A stretch of 64,000 bases of DNA from Streptomyces collinus (GTDB taxonomy: Bacteria; Actinomycetota; Actinomycetes; Streptomycetales; Streptomycetaceae): assembly GCF_031348265.1 (NCBI RefSeq), contig NZ_CP133771.1, positions 6,510,001 through 6,574,000 of the forward strand. The letters are read 5' to 3'. Shown here in pieces: positions 25,915 through 36,158 of the stretch. A program made the position numbers and the translations under genes. The notes under the pieces were generated by a model, which did not search any database, was not told the origin of the DNA, and saw only the letters and a program-made list of their open reading frames with translations. The stretch's first letter is position 1. The number at the start of each line of letters is the position of its first letter.

Positions 25915-26115
25915 TCACTGACCGCCGTACGTCTTGCTCATGTTCTGGTAGAGCGCCTCGGCGTCGCGGCCCAGCTGCGGGCCGGCCAACCAGGTTTTGT
26001 CGGCCGGGCCGATCGAGGTGTTGGAGACCAGCACCGACTTGCCGTTCACGACCCGGAACCAGCCGCCGCCGGACGGACCGCCGGTCATGTCACAGCCGAT
26101 GCGGTACATCGTCGG
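25915..26115 (-). pseudogene. C-terminal remnant of a duplicated serine protease gene
   Basis: On the minus strand this encodes PTMYRIGCDMTGGPSGGGW...VSNTSIGPADKTWLAGPQLG, which aligns through about 66 residues to the last ~67 residues of the intact serine protease encoded just upstream (PTMYRIGCTMTGGSSGGGW...VSNTSIGPVTSGWLAGPRLG). The Ser-containing motif is kept but the His and Asp parts of the triad are missing, and the ~95 bases between the two copies show no similarity. It is the tail of a tandem duplicate that lost its front. No ribosome site or signal sequence precedes it. Confidence 0.8.
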
Positions 26116-26210
26116 CAGGGGCGGGCGGGGAGTTGAGGGCGTACCGGGGTGGGGCGGTGAAGGTTTTCGCGGAGTACATCGCCCCACCCTCGGCGCCGTT
26201 CAGCAGGCCG

Positions 26211-27434
26211 TCACCGGCCGGCGAACTTCTTGCTGACCGAGTCGTACACGCCCTTGGCCACGCCGCCCAGACGCGGTCCGGCCAGCCAGCCCGACGTCAC
26301 CGGGCCGATCGAGGTGTTGGACACCAGCGCCGGCTTGCCGTCCGAGCCCGTCGCGACCCAGCCGCCGCCCGACGAACCGCCGGTCATGGTGCAGCCGATG
26401 CGGTACATCGTCGGATCCGACGCGGTGACCGACAGCCGCCCGGGCCGGTCCTCGCACCGGTACAGCTTCTGCCCGTCGTAGGGCGGCGCGGCCGGGTAGC
26501 CGATCGCCGTGAGGCTCTTCAGCCGCGGCACCGCGGGCGCCTTGAAGTCGACCGGCAGCGCCGAACCGACCATCTCCTCCAGCGACTTGCCGCCGCTGCC
26601 CTTCTCCGGCGTCACATGGATGACCGCGAAGTCGTACGGCGCGCCGTCGCCTCCCGTCGAACCACCCTGCTCGATCCACTGGTCCGAGGTCTGCGCCCAG
26701 TCGCCCCACCAGACACCGTAGGGAGCGACGTCCTCACGGGTGACGTTCTCCAGCTCCTCCACCGGCCTGCCGTCGTCGTTGTACGACGGCACGAACGCGA
26801 TGTTGCGGTACCAGCCGCCCTTCTTGCCCGCGTGCACGCAGTGGCCCGCCGTCCACACCAGGTTGGACTTGCCGGGGTGGGCCGGGTCCTTCACCACGGT
26901 CGCCGAGCAGACGGCCGAGCCCTTGGGAGAGTCGAAGAACACCTTCCCGGCCGTCGGGGCGTTGGCGTGGTACGACGGCGGCACGGCCTGCGCCTCGACC
27001 GGCTCGGGCGTCGGGTCGGTCACACCCTGGTCACCGGAGAGGTCGCTGTCGTCGACGCCCTGGTCGGGCTCCTCGGCCTCCCGCATCCGGTCCGGGTTCC
27101 AGAGCCCCTCGATGATCGGGTTGATGTACTCGTTGGCCTCGCGCAGCCAGTCGTCCCGGTCCCAGTTCTTCCAGGCGCCGTTCTTCCACTTGTCGACATC
27201 GATCCCGTGCTCGCGGAGCCGGTCCCTGATGTCGTCCGGGATCCTGAGCTTGCCGTCGTCGGTAGCGGTGGCCGACGCGGAGGCCTCACCGCCCGCCGTG
27301 GCGTCGCCCGACTCGCAGGCCGTGGCGGTCAGAGCGAGTGCCGACGCGAGGGCCATGGCGGCCAGCACGGGGGAATTCCTGCGGCCCGCCCTCCCCCCTC
27401 GGCTGGCATGGGACGACGGCCGTGTGGATCGCAT
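26211..27434 (-). CDS. Trypsin-like serine protease, predicted lipoprotein
   Basis: 407 residues from the ATG at 27434, which has GGGGGAG about 8 bases upstream. The signal peptide ends in LTATAC (Cys40), a lipobox, so the protein is probably anchored to the outer face of the membrane. The catalytic triad is visible: His198 in WTAGHC, Asp268 in YDFAVI and Ser355 in TGGSSGGGW. Between the lipid anchor and the catalytic domain lie ~110 residues rich in Trp, Asp and Glu. A truncated copy lies just downstream. Confidence 0.88.
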   Translation of the reverse strand: MRSTRPSSHASRGGRAGRRNSPVLAAMALASALALTATACESGDATAGGEASASATATDDGKLRIPDDIRDRLREHGIDVDKWKNGAWKNWDRDDWLREANEYINPIIEGLWNPDRMREAEEPDQGVDDSDLSGDQGVTDPTPEPVEAQAVPPSYHANAPTAGKVFFDSPKGSAVCSATVVKDPAHPGKSNLVWTAGHCVHAGKKGGWYRNIAFVPSYNDDGRPVEELENVTREDVAPYGVWWGDWAQTSDQWIEQGGSTGGDGAPYDFAVIHVTPEKGSGGKSLEEMVGSALPVDFKAPAVPRLKSLTAIGYPAAPPYDGQKLYRCEDRPGRLSVTASDPTMYRIGCTMTGGSSGGGWVATGSDGKPALVSNTSIGPVTSGWLAGPRLGGVAKGVYDSVSKKFAGR

Positions 27435-27765
27435 GATCTGACTCCCCCTGATACGGAACTTACGTGGACCGACCGGCGCCTCGGCCCCGATTCCCGCTGT
27501 CACACGGGACGTTCGGGACGAGCGCACGGTGTCCGGGAACGGCACCACACACTATGCGGTGGCTGTGGGGGCGATCCGACGGGTCCGCAACAGTTCCGTC
27601 ACGGAAAGGATCTTGAGGCAACCCGTAACCCGGTGAGTGATCCGGGGTTGGTAGCGGTGGGGGGCCTGCTGTCTGTGCCCGGTCCTCTGTGCCCGTGCCC
27701 AGTGGGAGGTCAGGGAGATCGTGGCGGAGTCCACCCGTGGGGGTTGTGCGTCGGAGGAGGCCGCT

Positions 27766-29235
27766 GTGGGGCGTACGCAGGTGAAATCCCTTCCCGTCGG
27801 AGTCGTCGACGCCACCGCCCTCGCCTCTCGCAACGGGTACGAGGCAATCCTGCGCCGACATGCCGCGCGCGAACCCGCCGCCCGGACCTACGCCCGGGCC
27901 CTGCCGATCGTCCCGGTGCGGGCGAGGGGACTGACCATCGAGGGCGCGGACGGCCGCCGCTACCTGGACTGCCTCTCCGGCGCCGGCACCCTCGCCCTGG
28001 GGCACAACCACCCGGTCGTGCTGGAGGCCATCCGCAAGGTCCTCGACTCCGGCGCACCCCTGAACGCCCTCGATCTGGCGACCCCCGCGAAGGACGCCTT
28101 CCTCACCGAGCTGTACCGCTCGCTGCCGCCGGGCCTCGCCGAGCGGGCACGCGTGCGCTTCTGCGGACCGGCCGGCAGCGAAGCCGTCGAGACCGCCTGC
28201 GCGCTGGTACGCGCGGCGACCGGTCGGAGCGGCCTCCTGGCGTTCACCGGCTCCGGCCGCGGAACTACCGGCAGGGCCCTCGCCGGCACCTCTGCGGACA
28301 CCCCGGACACGCGGGTCGCCCGCCTGCCCTACCCGCAGGACTACCGCTGCCCCTTCGGCGTCGGGGGCGAGCATGGTGCCGACCTCGCCGCCCGCTGGAC
28401 CGAGTCCCTCCTCGACGACCCCGGGCCCGGGATGCCGCTGCCCGCCGGGGTGATCGTCGAGCCCGTCCTGAGTGAGGGCGGGGTGATCCCCGCACCGCAC
28501 AGCTGGCTGCGGCGCATGCGACAGCTCACCGCCGACCGGTCCATCCCGCTGATCGTCGACGAGATCCACACCGGCGTGGGCCGGACCGGCGCCTTCTGGG
28601 CGGTGGAGCACAGCGGTGTGACGCCCGACGTGATGGTGCTCTCCAAGGCCATCGGCGGCAGCCTGCCGCTGGCCGTCGTGGTCTACCGCGACGACCTCGA
28701 CATCGGGGAACCCGGCGCCCCCGTCGGTACCTTCCCCGGCAACCAGCTCGCCATGGCTGCCGGCACGGCGACCCTCGCCCACGTCCGCGAGAATGCCCTC
28801 GCCGAGCGCGCGGCGACGCTGGGGAAGCACATGCTGGGTCAATTGCAGGACCTCGCTTCGGAGTTGGAGTGCGTGGGGGATGTGCGCGGGAGGGGACTGA
28901 TGATCGGGGTCGAGCTAGTGGATCCGGAGGCGGAGGGAGACTCCGGGTTTTCGGACGGTCCCGGAGCTGCGGAGGGCGGCGTGGCGGCATCGGTGATGCC
29001 GCGCAGCGGACGCCACCCCCTGCCTGCCGCCCCCGAGCTGGCCGCCGCGGTCCAGCAGGAGTGCCTGCGGCGCGGCCTCATCGTCGGACTCGGCGGCCGT
29101 CACGCCGGTGTCGTACAACTGCTGCCGCCCCTGACACTCACCGATGAACAAGCGGCCGCCGTACTGGACCGCCTGGCCGACGCGGTCCGGACAGCGGCTC
29201 GATGCCGTGGGGGTGGCCCGGCAGCCGCACCCTGA
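27766..29235 (+). CDS. Class III aminotransferase (diaminobutyrate aminotransferase type)
   Basis: A PLP enzyme of about 489 residues from the GTG at 27766, which has GGAGGAGG 5 bases before it; a GTG at 27721 gives 504. Family marks are LSGAGTLALGHNHP, FCGPAGSEAVETA, the PLP-contacting IVDEIHTGVGRTG and the Schiff-base Lys in VLSKAIGG. It resembles enzymes that make L-2,4-diaminobutyrate from aspartate semialdehyde (RhbA/EctB-like). An IucA/IucC synthetase and a GNAT acyltransferase follow, suggesting that it supplies a diamine to a siderophore-type product. A ~20-residue insert near residue 410 is low in complexity. Confidence 0.85.
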   Translation: MGRTQVKSLPVGVVDATALASRNGYEAILRRHAAREPAARTYARALPIVPVRARGLTIEGADGRRYLDCLSGAGTLALGHNHPVVLEAIRKVLDSGAPLNALDLATPAKDAFLTELYRSLPPGLAERARVRFCGPAGSEAVETACALVRAATGRSGLLAFTGSGRGTTGRALAGTSADTPDTRVARLPYPQDYRCPFGVGGEHGADLAARWTESLLDDPGPGMPLPAGVIVEPVLSEGGVIPAPHSWLRRMRQLTADRSIPLIVDEIHTGVGRTGAFWAVEHSGVTPDVMVLSKAIGGSLPLAVVVYRDDLDIGEPGAPVGTFPGNQLAMAAGTATLAHVRENALAERAATLGKHMLGQLQDLASELECVGDVRGRGLMIGVELVDPEAEGDSGFSDGPGAAEGGVAASVMPRSGRHPLPAAPELAAAVQQECLRRGLIVGLGGRHAGVVQLLPPLTLTDEQAAAVLDRLADAVRTAARCRGGGPAAAP

Positions 29236-29681
29236 GCCGCGGTGAGCTTCAACGGCACCGGAGTTCACGCGGTGCCCGCGTGCGAGGCGTCTCCGTCAGC
29301 CGCCTGCTGCCGTGTCTGCCTGCCCGCCCGCCCTGTGTCTGCCTGCCAGGTGTCTGCCCGACAGGTGGCCGCCTCTGCCAGCCGCCTGTCGGTCAGCGGT
29401 CTGGCTGCCAGTCGCCTGTCTGCCAGCCGCTTGTCTGCCAGTCGCCTGCCGCGCCATGAGCCCGCACGCCCGCAGTCGGCACGGTCAGCAGCACGCAGGC
29501 CAACAGACCGCACTACCGGCAGCCCCATGGCCAACAGTCCGCACGACCGACAGACCGCAGTTTCGCAGCCCACGCGCCGCTCCCTAGTGCCGCGCAGCCC
29601 CGCCCGAGTGAGGCTCCTCAGCCCCCACAGCCCACTCAGCCCTCACCAGCATGATCCGGACCACTCCAAGAGGTACCAGCC
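29236..29681 (+). other. Intergenic region with short tandem repeats
   Basis: 446 bases between the aminotransferase and IucA/IucC genes. It holds five imperfect 15-bp repeats (29375-29449) within a longer CTG/CCG-rich tract. Frames are open by composition on both strands, but none has a ribosome site and a recognisable product. I found no convincing iron box of the DmdR/IdeR type (TTAGGTTAGGCTCACCTAA-like). Confidence 0.5.
29375..29449. repeat. 15-bp tandem repeats upstream of the IucA/IucC gene
   Basis: Units of the form CTGCCAGYCGCYTGT start at 29375, 29390 (degenerate), 29405, 29420 and 29435. They do not lie in an assigned gene. Confidence 0.75.
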
Positions 29682-31676
29682 GTGAACGCCACCCCCCATA
29701 CCCACCCCGACTCACACATCCCGACGCCCGACCAAGGCTCCGTCGGCGCCCGGCCGTCAAAAATGTCACCGGACGCACGGGTCCCTCATCAGCGGCCGAT
29801 GGCGAACCCTTCCCAGGGGCTGAGCGAGGGCCACGGCCGTGACCTCCTGACGCATCCCGATCCGCACACCGTCGCCCAGGCCGCCGCCGTGGAGAACCTG
29901 CTCCGCTGCTGGGCGCGCGAGACCAACCAGTCCGCGCCGGCCGACGGCCTCCTGCGCATCCCCCTTACCGCCAGCGGCACGGCCCTGTCCGCCCCGGTCC
30001 GCTATTGGTCCCCGACTGGCTGGCACCGCTTCGGCCCTCCTCGTCTGGCCGGCGCTTCCGACTGCGCCCCACCGGTCGACGCCCTTACACTCGCCGCCCT
30101 GCTCACCAGGGAGATGTCCGCGAACGGCTCCGGCGGCAACCGCGCACACGACTCCTTCCCCATGGCCACCCCCAGTTCCTTCAACGCCGGCTTCAGCGAC
30201 GGCACCGAGCTCGTCGCGGGCGTTGCCGACTCCCTCCGACGTGTCGCCGGTTTCGTCACCGCCCGCCGGGAACGACCGGCCGACGGCCCCGATCTCTTCC
30301 TGTCAGCGGAGCAGGCACTCCTCCTGGGACACCCTCTGCACCCGACCCCGAAGAGCCGCGAGGGTCTCTCCGAAGCCCAGGCGCTCCTGTACTCACCCGA
30401 GTCGCGCGGCTCCTTCCCCCTGCACTGGATGGCTGTCGCCCCCTCCGTCCTCGCCACCGACTCCTCCTGGACCGAACGCGGCCGCCCTGTCGCCGCCCCC
30501 CGGCTCACCGCCCGCCTCGCCGGTCCAGCACCGGCGTTGCCGGACGGGTACGCTCTGTTGCCCCTGCACCCCTGGCAGGCACACGAGATCCGCCGGCGGT
30601 CGGAGACCGCTGCCCTGCTCGACGCCGGACTGCTCCGTGACCTCGGCACGAGCGGCCCTCACTGGCACCCCACCTCCTCCGTACGAACCGTCTACCGCAC
30701 TCATGCCCCCGCGATGCTCAAGCTCTCGCTGGGCCTGCGCATCACCAACTCCCTTCGCGAGAACCTCCGCAAGGAACTTCATCGCGGCGTCGAGGTCCAC
30801 CGCCTGCTCCGCAGTGGCCTCGCGCAGCAGTGGCGGGCCGCTCACCCGGACTTCGACATCGTTCGGGACCCCGCCTGGCTCGCCGTCGACACACCTGATG
30901 GAGCCTCGGTGCCAGGGCTGGACGTGGTGATCCGCCACAACCCGTTCAGCCCCTCGGACGACGTCTCCTGTGTCGCCGGCCTCGTCTCGCCGCGCCCGTG
31001 CTCGCCGACCGTGCCTGAGAACCCGCCAGGACAGGCGGCCAAGCACGACCCGGCGCCGCAGTCCCGGCTGGGTGAGGTCGTCACGCGTCTTGCCCGGTGC
31101 ACCGGCCGTCCGCGCGGTGCCGTCGCCGCCGAGTGGTTCCTTCGCTACCTCGCCCAGGTGGTGCGCCCCGTCCTCTGGCTGGACGGCGAGGCTGGTGTCG
31201 CCCTGGAGGCACACCAGCAGAACACCCTGCTTCTGCTGGACGCGGACGGCTGGCCCATGGGCGGCCGCTACCGCGACAACCAGGGTTACTACTTCCGCGA
31301 GTCCCGGCGCGCGGAGCTCGGCACCCGATTGCCCGGGATCGGTGAGCGGAGCGACACGTTCGTAGGTGACGAGGTCACCGACGAGCGACTCGTGTACTAC
31401 CTGGTGGTCAACAACGTGTTCGGCCTCATCGGCGCGTTCGGCTCCCAAGGGTTGGCCGACGAGCGGCTGCTGCTCGCGGCCTTCCGCCGCTTCCTCGCGA
31501 ACGCGGCCTCCGGTCCGGCCCGGCTGCGCAGCTCGCTGCCCGCCCGGCTGCTCGACTCACCCGTCCTGCGCTGCAAGGCCAACCTTCTGACCCGGCTGCA
31601 CGGCCTCGACGAACTGGTCGGCCCGGTCGACAGCCAGTCCGTCTACGTGACCATCGCCAACCCCCTGCACTCCTGA
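29682..31676 (+). CDS. IucA/IucC-family siderophore synthetase
   Basis: A 664-residue NRPS-independent siderophore (NIS) synthetase, which adenylates a carboxylate, usually citrate, and condenses it with an amine. Family marks are LPLHPWQAHEI, TSSVRTVYRTHAPAMLKLSLGLRITNSLR, the catalytic-region EAHQQNTLL and YRDNQGYYF. The C-terminal FhuF-like part follows. The GTG start lies after AGAGG; the first ~60 residues are Pro/Ser-rich and atypical. An ATP-binding core is evident but substrates cannot be read. It is flanked by the aminotransferase and the GNAT gene. Confidence 0.9.
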   Translation: MNATPHTHPDSHIPTPDQGSVGARPSKMSPDARVPHQRPMANPSQGLSEGHGRDLLTHPDPHTVAQAAAVENLLRCWARETNQSAPADGLLRIPLTASGTALSAPVRYWSPTGWHRFGPPRLAGASDCAPPVDALTLAALLTREMSANGSGGNRAHDSFPMATPSSFNAGFSDGTELVAGVADSLRRVAGFVTARRERPADGPDLFLSAEQALLLGHPLHPTPKSREGLSEAQALLYSPESRGSFPLHWMAVAPSVLATDSSWTERGRPVAAPRLTARLAGPAPALPDGYALLPLHPWQAHEIRRRSETAALLDAGLLRDLGTSGPHWHPTSSVRTVYRTHAPAMLKLSLGLRITNSLRENLRKELHRGVEVHRLLRSGLAQQWRAAHPDFDIVRDPAWLAVDTPDGASVPGLDVVIRHNPFSPSDDVSCVAGLVSPRPCSPTVPENPPGQAAKHDPAPQSRLGEVVTRLARCTGRPRGAVAAEWFLRYLAQVVRPVLWLDGEAGVALEAHQQNTLLLLDADGWPMGGRYRDNQGYYFRESRRAELGTRLPGIGERSDTFVGDEVTDERLVYYLVVNNVFGLIGAFGSQGLADERLLLAAFRRFLANAASGPARLRSSLPARLLDSPVLRCKANLLTRLHGLDELVGPVDSQSVYVTIANPLHS

Positions 31677-31762
31677 CCACCCTGATCGACGCTGACCACG
31701 ACTGAACCTCCTTCATCTCATCACCGAGAACCTGCCCCACCCCCTTCCGAGAGGAGCGTTAG

Positions 31763-32533
<771 letters not shown>

Positions 32534-32751
32534 CGCTGTGTCACCGCGCCATCACTCATTGAACGCAGCCCGCGCCGCCGCAGTTCCCATCCGTCGTGCG
32601 AATCTTCCGAGCGCTTTCGCAGCGACCTCGCCCACGCGGTCGGCCACCCACCTACCCAGCACACCGCCGAGGAGCCCACGGTCTTGAGCCCGTCCCCCGC
32701 CCCCGCCTTGATCCCCCGTTTGTCAGTGCAGGGTCGTAGGGTGGTCGCGCT

Positions 32752-34728
32752 ATGACGAAGCCCTCACTCCCCGAACTCCTGCATGCTGCCGTCACTGCCG
32801 TCGGCGGCACGGAGCGCCCCGGTCAGGTGGCCATGGCCGAAGCCGTCGAGGAAGCGATCGACGACGGCTCCCACCTGCTGGTCCAGGCCGGCACCGGTAC
32901 CGGCAAGTCGCTGGGTTACCTGGTGCCCGCGCTGGCACACGGGGAGCGGGTGGTCGTCGCGACCGCCACCCTGGCCCTGCAGCGCCAGCTGGTCGAGCGC
33001 GACCTGCCGAGAACGGTCGAGTCGCTGCACCCCCTGCTGCGCCGCCGACCGGAATTCGCGATGCTCAAGGGCCGGTCGAACTACCTCTGCCTGCACCGGC
33101 TGCACGAAGGGGTCCCACAGGATGAGGAGGAGGGTCTCTTCGACCAGTTCGAGGCCGCCGCGCCCACCAGCAAGCTGGGCCAGGACCTGCTGCGGGTGCG
33201 CGACTGGGCCGACGAGACCGAGACCGGCGACCGTGACGACCTCACGCCCGGCATCTCGGACCGGGCCTGGGCGCAGGTGTCGGTGTCGTCCAGGGAGTGC
33301 CTGGGTGCCTCGAAGTGCGCGTACGGCGCCGAGTGCTTCGCCGAGATGGCCCGCGAGCGGGCCAAGCTCGCCGAGGTCGTCGTCACCAATCACGCGCTGC
33401 TCGCGATCGACGCCATCGAAGGCGCCCCGGTCCTCCCACAGCACGAGGTGCTGATCGTCGACGAGGCGCACGAACTTGTCTCCCGGGTCACGGGAGTCGC
33501 CACCGGCGAGCTCACCCCCGGCCAGGTCAACCGCGCGGTGCGCCGTGCTGCCAAACTCGTCAACGAGAAGGCCGCCGACCAGCTCCAGACCGCCGCCGAG
33601 GGTTTCGAGCGGCTGATGGAGCTGGCGCTGCCGGGCCGTCTGGAGGAGATTCCCGAGGACCTCGGGTATGCCCTCATGGCGCTGCGCGACGCGTGCCGGA
33701 CGGTCATCTCGGGGATCGGCGCGACCCGCGACAAGTCCGTCCAGGACGAGGACGCCGTCCGCAAGCAGGCACTGGCCTCCGTGGAGAACGTGCACGACGT
33801 GGCAGAGCGCATCACGAACGGCTCCGAGTGGGACGTGGTCTGGTACGAGCGCCACGACCGTTTCGGCGCCTCCCTGCGTGTCGCCCCCATGTCCGTCTCC
33901 GGCCTGCTGCGGGAGAAGCTCTTCGCGGACCGCTCCGTGGTCCTGACGTCGGCGACGCTGAAGCTCGGCGGTGACTTCAACGGCGTCGGGGCCTCCCTGG
34001 GCCTCGCCCCCGAGGGCACCGAGGGCGACGATGTCCCGCAGTGGAAGGGCATCGACGTCGGCTCGCCCTTCGACTACCGCAAGCAGGGCATCCTGTACGT
34101 CGCCAAGCACCTGGCCCGTCCCGCGCGGGACGGCGACCGTGCGGACATGCTCGACGAGCTCACGGAGCTGATCCAGGCGGCAGGCGGCCGTACGCTCGGC
34201 CTGTTCTCCTCGATGCGGGGCGCCCAGCTGGCCGCCGAGGAGCTGCGTTCCCGGATCCCCGAGTTTCCGATCCTTCTGCAGGGCGAAGAGACACTCGGCG
34301 AGCTGATCAAGAACTTCGCGGCCGATCCGAAGACCTGCCTCTTCGGCACGCTGTCACTGTGGCAGGGCGTCGATGTCCCGGGGCCCAGCTGCCAGTTGGT
34401 CGTCATGGACAAGATTCCGTTCCCGCGCCCTGACGACCCCCTGATGAGCGCCCGCCAGAAGGCCGTCGAGGACGCGGGCGGCAACGGCTTCATGGCGGTC
34501 GCCGCCACCCATGCGGCACTCCTCATGGCCCAGGGCGCCGGCCGTCTCGTACGGGCGTCGGGGGACCGCGGGGTGGTCGCCGTCCTCGACCAGCGTCTGG
34601 CGACGGCCCGGTACGGGGGCTACCTGAAGGCGTCACTGCCCGATTTCTGGTTCACGACGGACCGTAACCAGGTCCGGAAGTCGCTGGCGGCGATCGACGC
34701 GGCTGCCCAGCAGACGGAAGACGCGTGA
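32752..34728 (+). CDS. dinG: DinG-like ATP-dependent DNA helicase
   Basis: A 658-residue superfamily 2 helicase of the XPD/DinG branch. Walker A is AGTGTGKSLGYL, the DEAH box is VDEAHELV, and the C-terminal helicase motif is RLVRASGDRGVVAVLDQR. Four cysteines suited to a 4Fe-4S cluster lie between motifs I and II (NYLCLHR, then ECLGASKC and AECF). It probably unwinds damaged or R-loop DNA. It is convergent to lexA. Its last codons lie inside a 50-bp palindrome. Confidence 0.9.
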   Translation: MTKPSLPELLHAAVTAVGGTERPGQVAMAEAVEEAIDDGSHLLVQAGTGTGKSLGYLVPALAHGERVVVATATLALQRQLVERDLPRTVESLHPLLRRRPEFAMLKGRSNYLCLHRLHEGVPQDEEEGLFDQFEAAAPTSKLGQDLLRVRDWADETETGDRDDLTPGISDRAWAQVSVSSRECLGASKCAYGAECFAEMARERAKLAEVVVTNHALLAIDAIEGAPVLPQHEVLIVDEAHELVSRVTGVATGELTPGQVNRAVRRAAKLVNEKAADQLQTAAEGFERLMELALPGRLEEIPEDLGYALMALRDACRTVISGIGATRDKSVQDEDAVRKQALASVENVHDVAERITNGSEWDVVWYERHDRFGASLRVAPMSVSGLLREKLFADRSVVLTSATLKLGGDFNGVGASLGLAPEGTEGDDVPQWKGIDVGSPFDYRKQGILYVAKHLARPARDGDRADMLDELTELIQAAGGRTLGLFSSMRGAQLAAEELRSRIPEFPILLQGEETLGELIKNFAADPKTCLFGTLSLWQGVDVPGPSCQLVVMDKIPFPRPDDPLMSARQKAVEDAGGNGFMAVAATHAALLMAQGAGRLVRASGDRGVVAVLDQRLATARYGGYLKASLPDFWFTTDRNQVRKSLAAIDAAAQQTEDA

Positions 34729-34770
34729 GCTGTGGGGGTGGGCCGCGGCCCACCCCCACAGCTCACGCGT
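34721..34770. terminator. Perfect 50-bp palindrome overlapping the dinG stop codon
   Basis: The 25 bases 34721-34745 are exactly the reverse complement of 34746-34770, with no spacer, and the dinG TGA (34726-34728) lies inside the left arm. As RNA it would form a very stable stem in both orientations, so a bidirectional terminator between convergent dinG and lexA is the natural reading. Confidence 0.85.
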
Positions 34771-34803
34771 CTCCGGAGCTCACCCGGTCCAGTGACCGGC
34801 CCC

Positions 34804-34837
34804 GGACAGCGCAGGGCCCCGGACAGCGCAGGGCCCC
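34804..34837. repeat. Two 17-bp direct repeats between dinG and lexA
   Basis: GGACAGCGCAGGGCCCC occurs twice in tandem (34804-34820, 34821-34837), followed by a related GC-rich stretch containing GTCCCGGGGCCCGG, which may add to lexA termination. Confidence 0.7.
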
Positions 34838-34910
34838 GGAACCGGCGCAGGGGTCCCGGGGCCCGGTCAGAGGGCGGGCCCGCTGGGCCCACCCGACGCG
34901 GTGCGCGCTG

Positions 34911-35690
34911 TCAGACGCGCCGCAGTACCGCCACCACCTTGCCGAGGATGGTCGCGTCGTCGCCGGGGATCGGCTCGTAGGCCGCGTTGTGCGGCAGGAG
35001 CCAGACATGGCCGTCCTCGCGCTTGAAGCGCTTGACGGTGGCTTCGCCGTCGAGCATCGCGGCCACGATGTCGCCGTTCTCGGCGACCGGCTGACGGCGC
35101 ACCGTGACCCAGTCGCCGTCGCAGATCGCGGCCTCGATCATCGAGTCACCCACGACCTTCAGGACGAACAGCTCACCGTCGCCGACGAGCTGGCGGGGGA
35201 GGGGGAACACGTCCTCGACGGATTCCTCGGCGAGGATCGGGCCACCGGCGGCGATCCGGCCGACCAGCGGCACGTACGACGCGGCCGGCTTGCCCGCTGT
35301 GTCCGTGGGCTGCACCGAGGCTGCCTGGTCGGAACCGCGCACCTCGTAGGCGCGCGGGCGGTGCGGGTCGCGGCGCAGGAAGCCCTTGCGCTCCAGGGCC
35401 ATCAGCTGGTGTGCGACGGAGGAGGTGCTGGAGAGGCCGACGGCCTGACCGATCTCCCGCATCGACGGCGGGTATCCCCGCCGCTGAACGGAGTCCCTGA
35501 TGACCTCGATCACGCGGCGCTGGCGATCGGTGAGTCCGGAGCTGTCCGCCCGGATGCCCGGAGGTCGGCCCGGCAGGGAGCGCTTGTGCCCCTCAGGGTT
35601 CGTGGCTTCGTTCATCGCATGCACCGGCTCCAGTCGGCCCTGGGAGCGGTCCTGGGCAGCGATGGCGGCACTGTCTGCGGTGGTGGTCAC
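34911..35690 (-). CDS. lexA: SOS repressor LexA
   Basis: A 259-residue repressor. The N-terminal winged helix contains GLTDRQRRVIEVIRDSVQRRGYPPSMREI and GLSSTSSVAHQL. The cleavage site is the Ala-Gly in RIAAGGPILAEE. The self-cleavage dyad is Ser in VVGDSMIEAAI and Lys in ATVKRF. The GTG at 35690 has GAGAGG about 7 bases upstream and begins VTTTADSA; a shorter ATG form is possible. A near-consensus SOS box lies 60 bases upstream, indicating autoregulation. Confidence 0.96.
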   Translation of the reverse strand: MTTTADSAAIAAQDRSQGRLEPVHAMNEATNPEGHKRSLPGRPPGIRADSSGLTDRQRRVIEVIRDSVQRRGYPPSMREIGQAVGLSSTSSVAHQLMALERKGFLRRDPHRPRAYEVRGSDQAASVQPTDTAGKPAASYVPLVGRIAAGGPILAEESVEDVFPLPRQLVGDGELFVLKVVGDSMIEAAICDGDWVTVRRQPVAENGDIVAAMLDGEATVKRFKREDGHVWLLPHNAAYEPIPGDDATILGKVVAVLRRV

Positions 35691-35749
35691 GTCGGCCCCT
35701 CTCGATGGTCTCCCTGCTGGACAACGGTAGTTGCTTTCGAAAGGTTGCG

Positions 35750-35765
35750 CCAAACACACGTTCGA
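35750..35765 (-). promoter_or_regulatory. LexA-binding site (SOS box) of lexA
   Basis: On the minus strand TCGAACGTGTGTTTGG matches 14 of 16 positions of the actinobacterial SOS box TCGAACRTRYGTTCGA. It ends 60 bases before the lexA GTG. Confidence 0.8.
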
Positions 35766-36158
35766 GTGAAAAATCGCGAATCACCGGACGCGATCATGTG
35801 TCCGGGTGTATTGGCGGCCGCGCCACCTGGCGGGCAAAAGGGCCCATTGCTGTACCCTTCACCGCCGGGGTGATCACCTCGTGGACTGGTGCCCCAGTCT
35901 GCCATTCGGCATTCCGCTGCTCCGGGACCAGCCCTCATCTGTGCGGGAGTCCCACGTCCCCTCCTCGCGGCGCCCACGGTATCTCCGCATGTGTCGCGGC
36001 GATACGGCTGTGCCCAAACGGATGCGGCTGTGTCCCGGACGAAGCCGTCGGCCGCGCTGCCTCCGGAGGTCTGCAGGGCCGGTGCGGCTCTACCCGCCGC
36101 ACGCCACCTGCTGCCTACGCGCGCGACACGCGGCAACGGCCTGGATGTATGAGCCAAT

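Noticed and set aside
29265..29573. Minus-strand frame with RRLAD-like pentapeptide repeats
   Set aside because: The pattern is simply the reverse reading of the 15-bp repeats; there is no ribosome site and no family resemblance.
27549..29681. Iron box (DmdR/IdeR type) for the siderophore-like locus
   Set aside because: No sequence close to TTAGGTTAGGCTCACCTAA was found before either gene.
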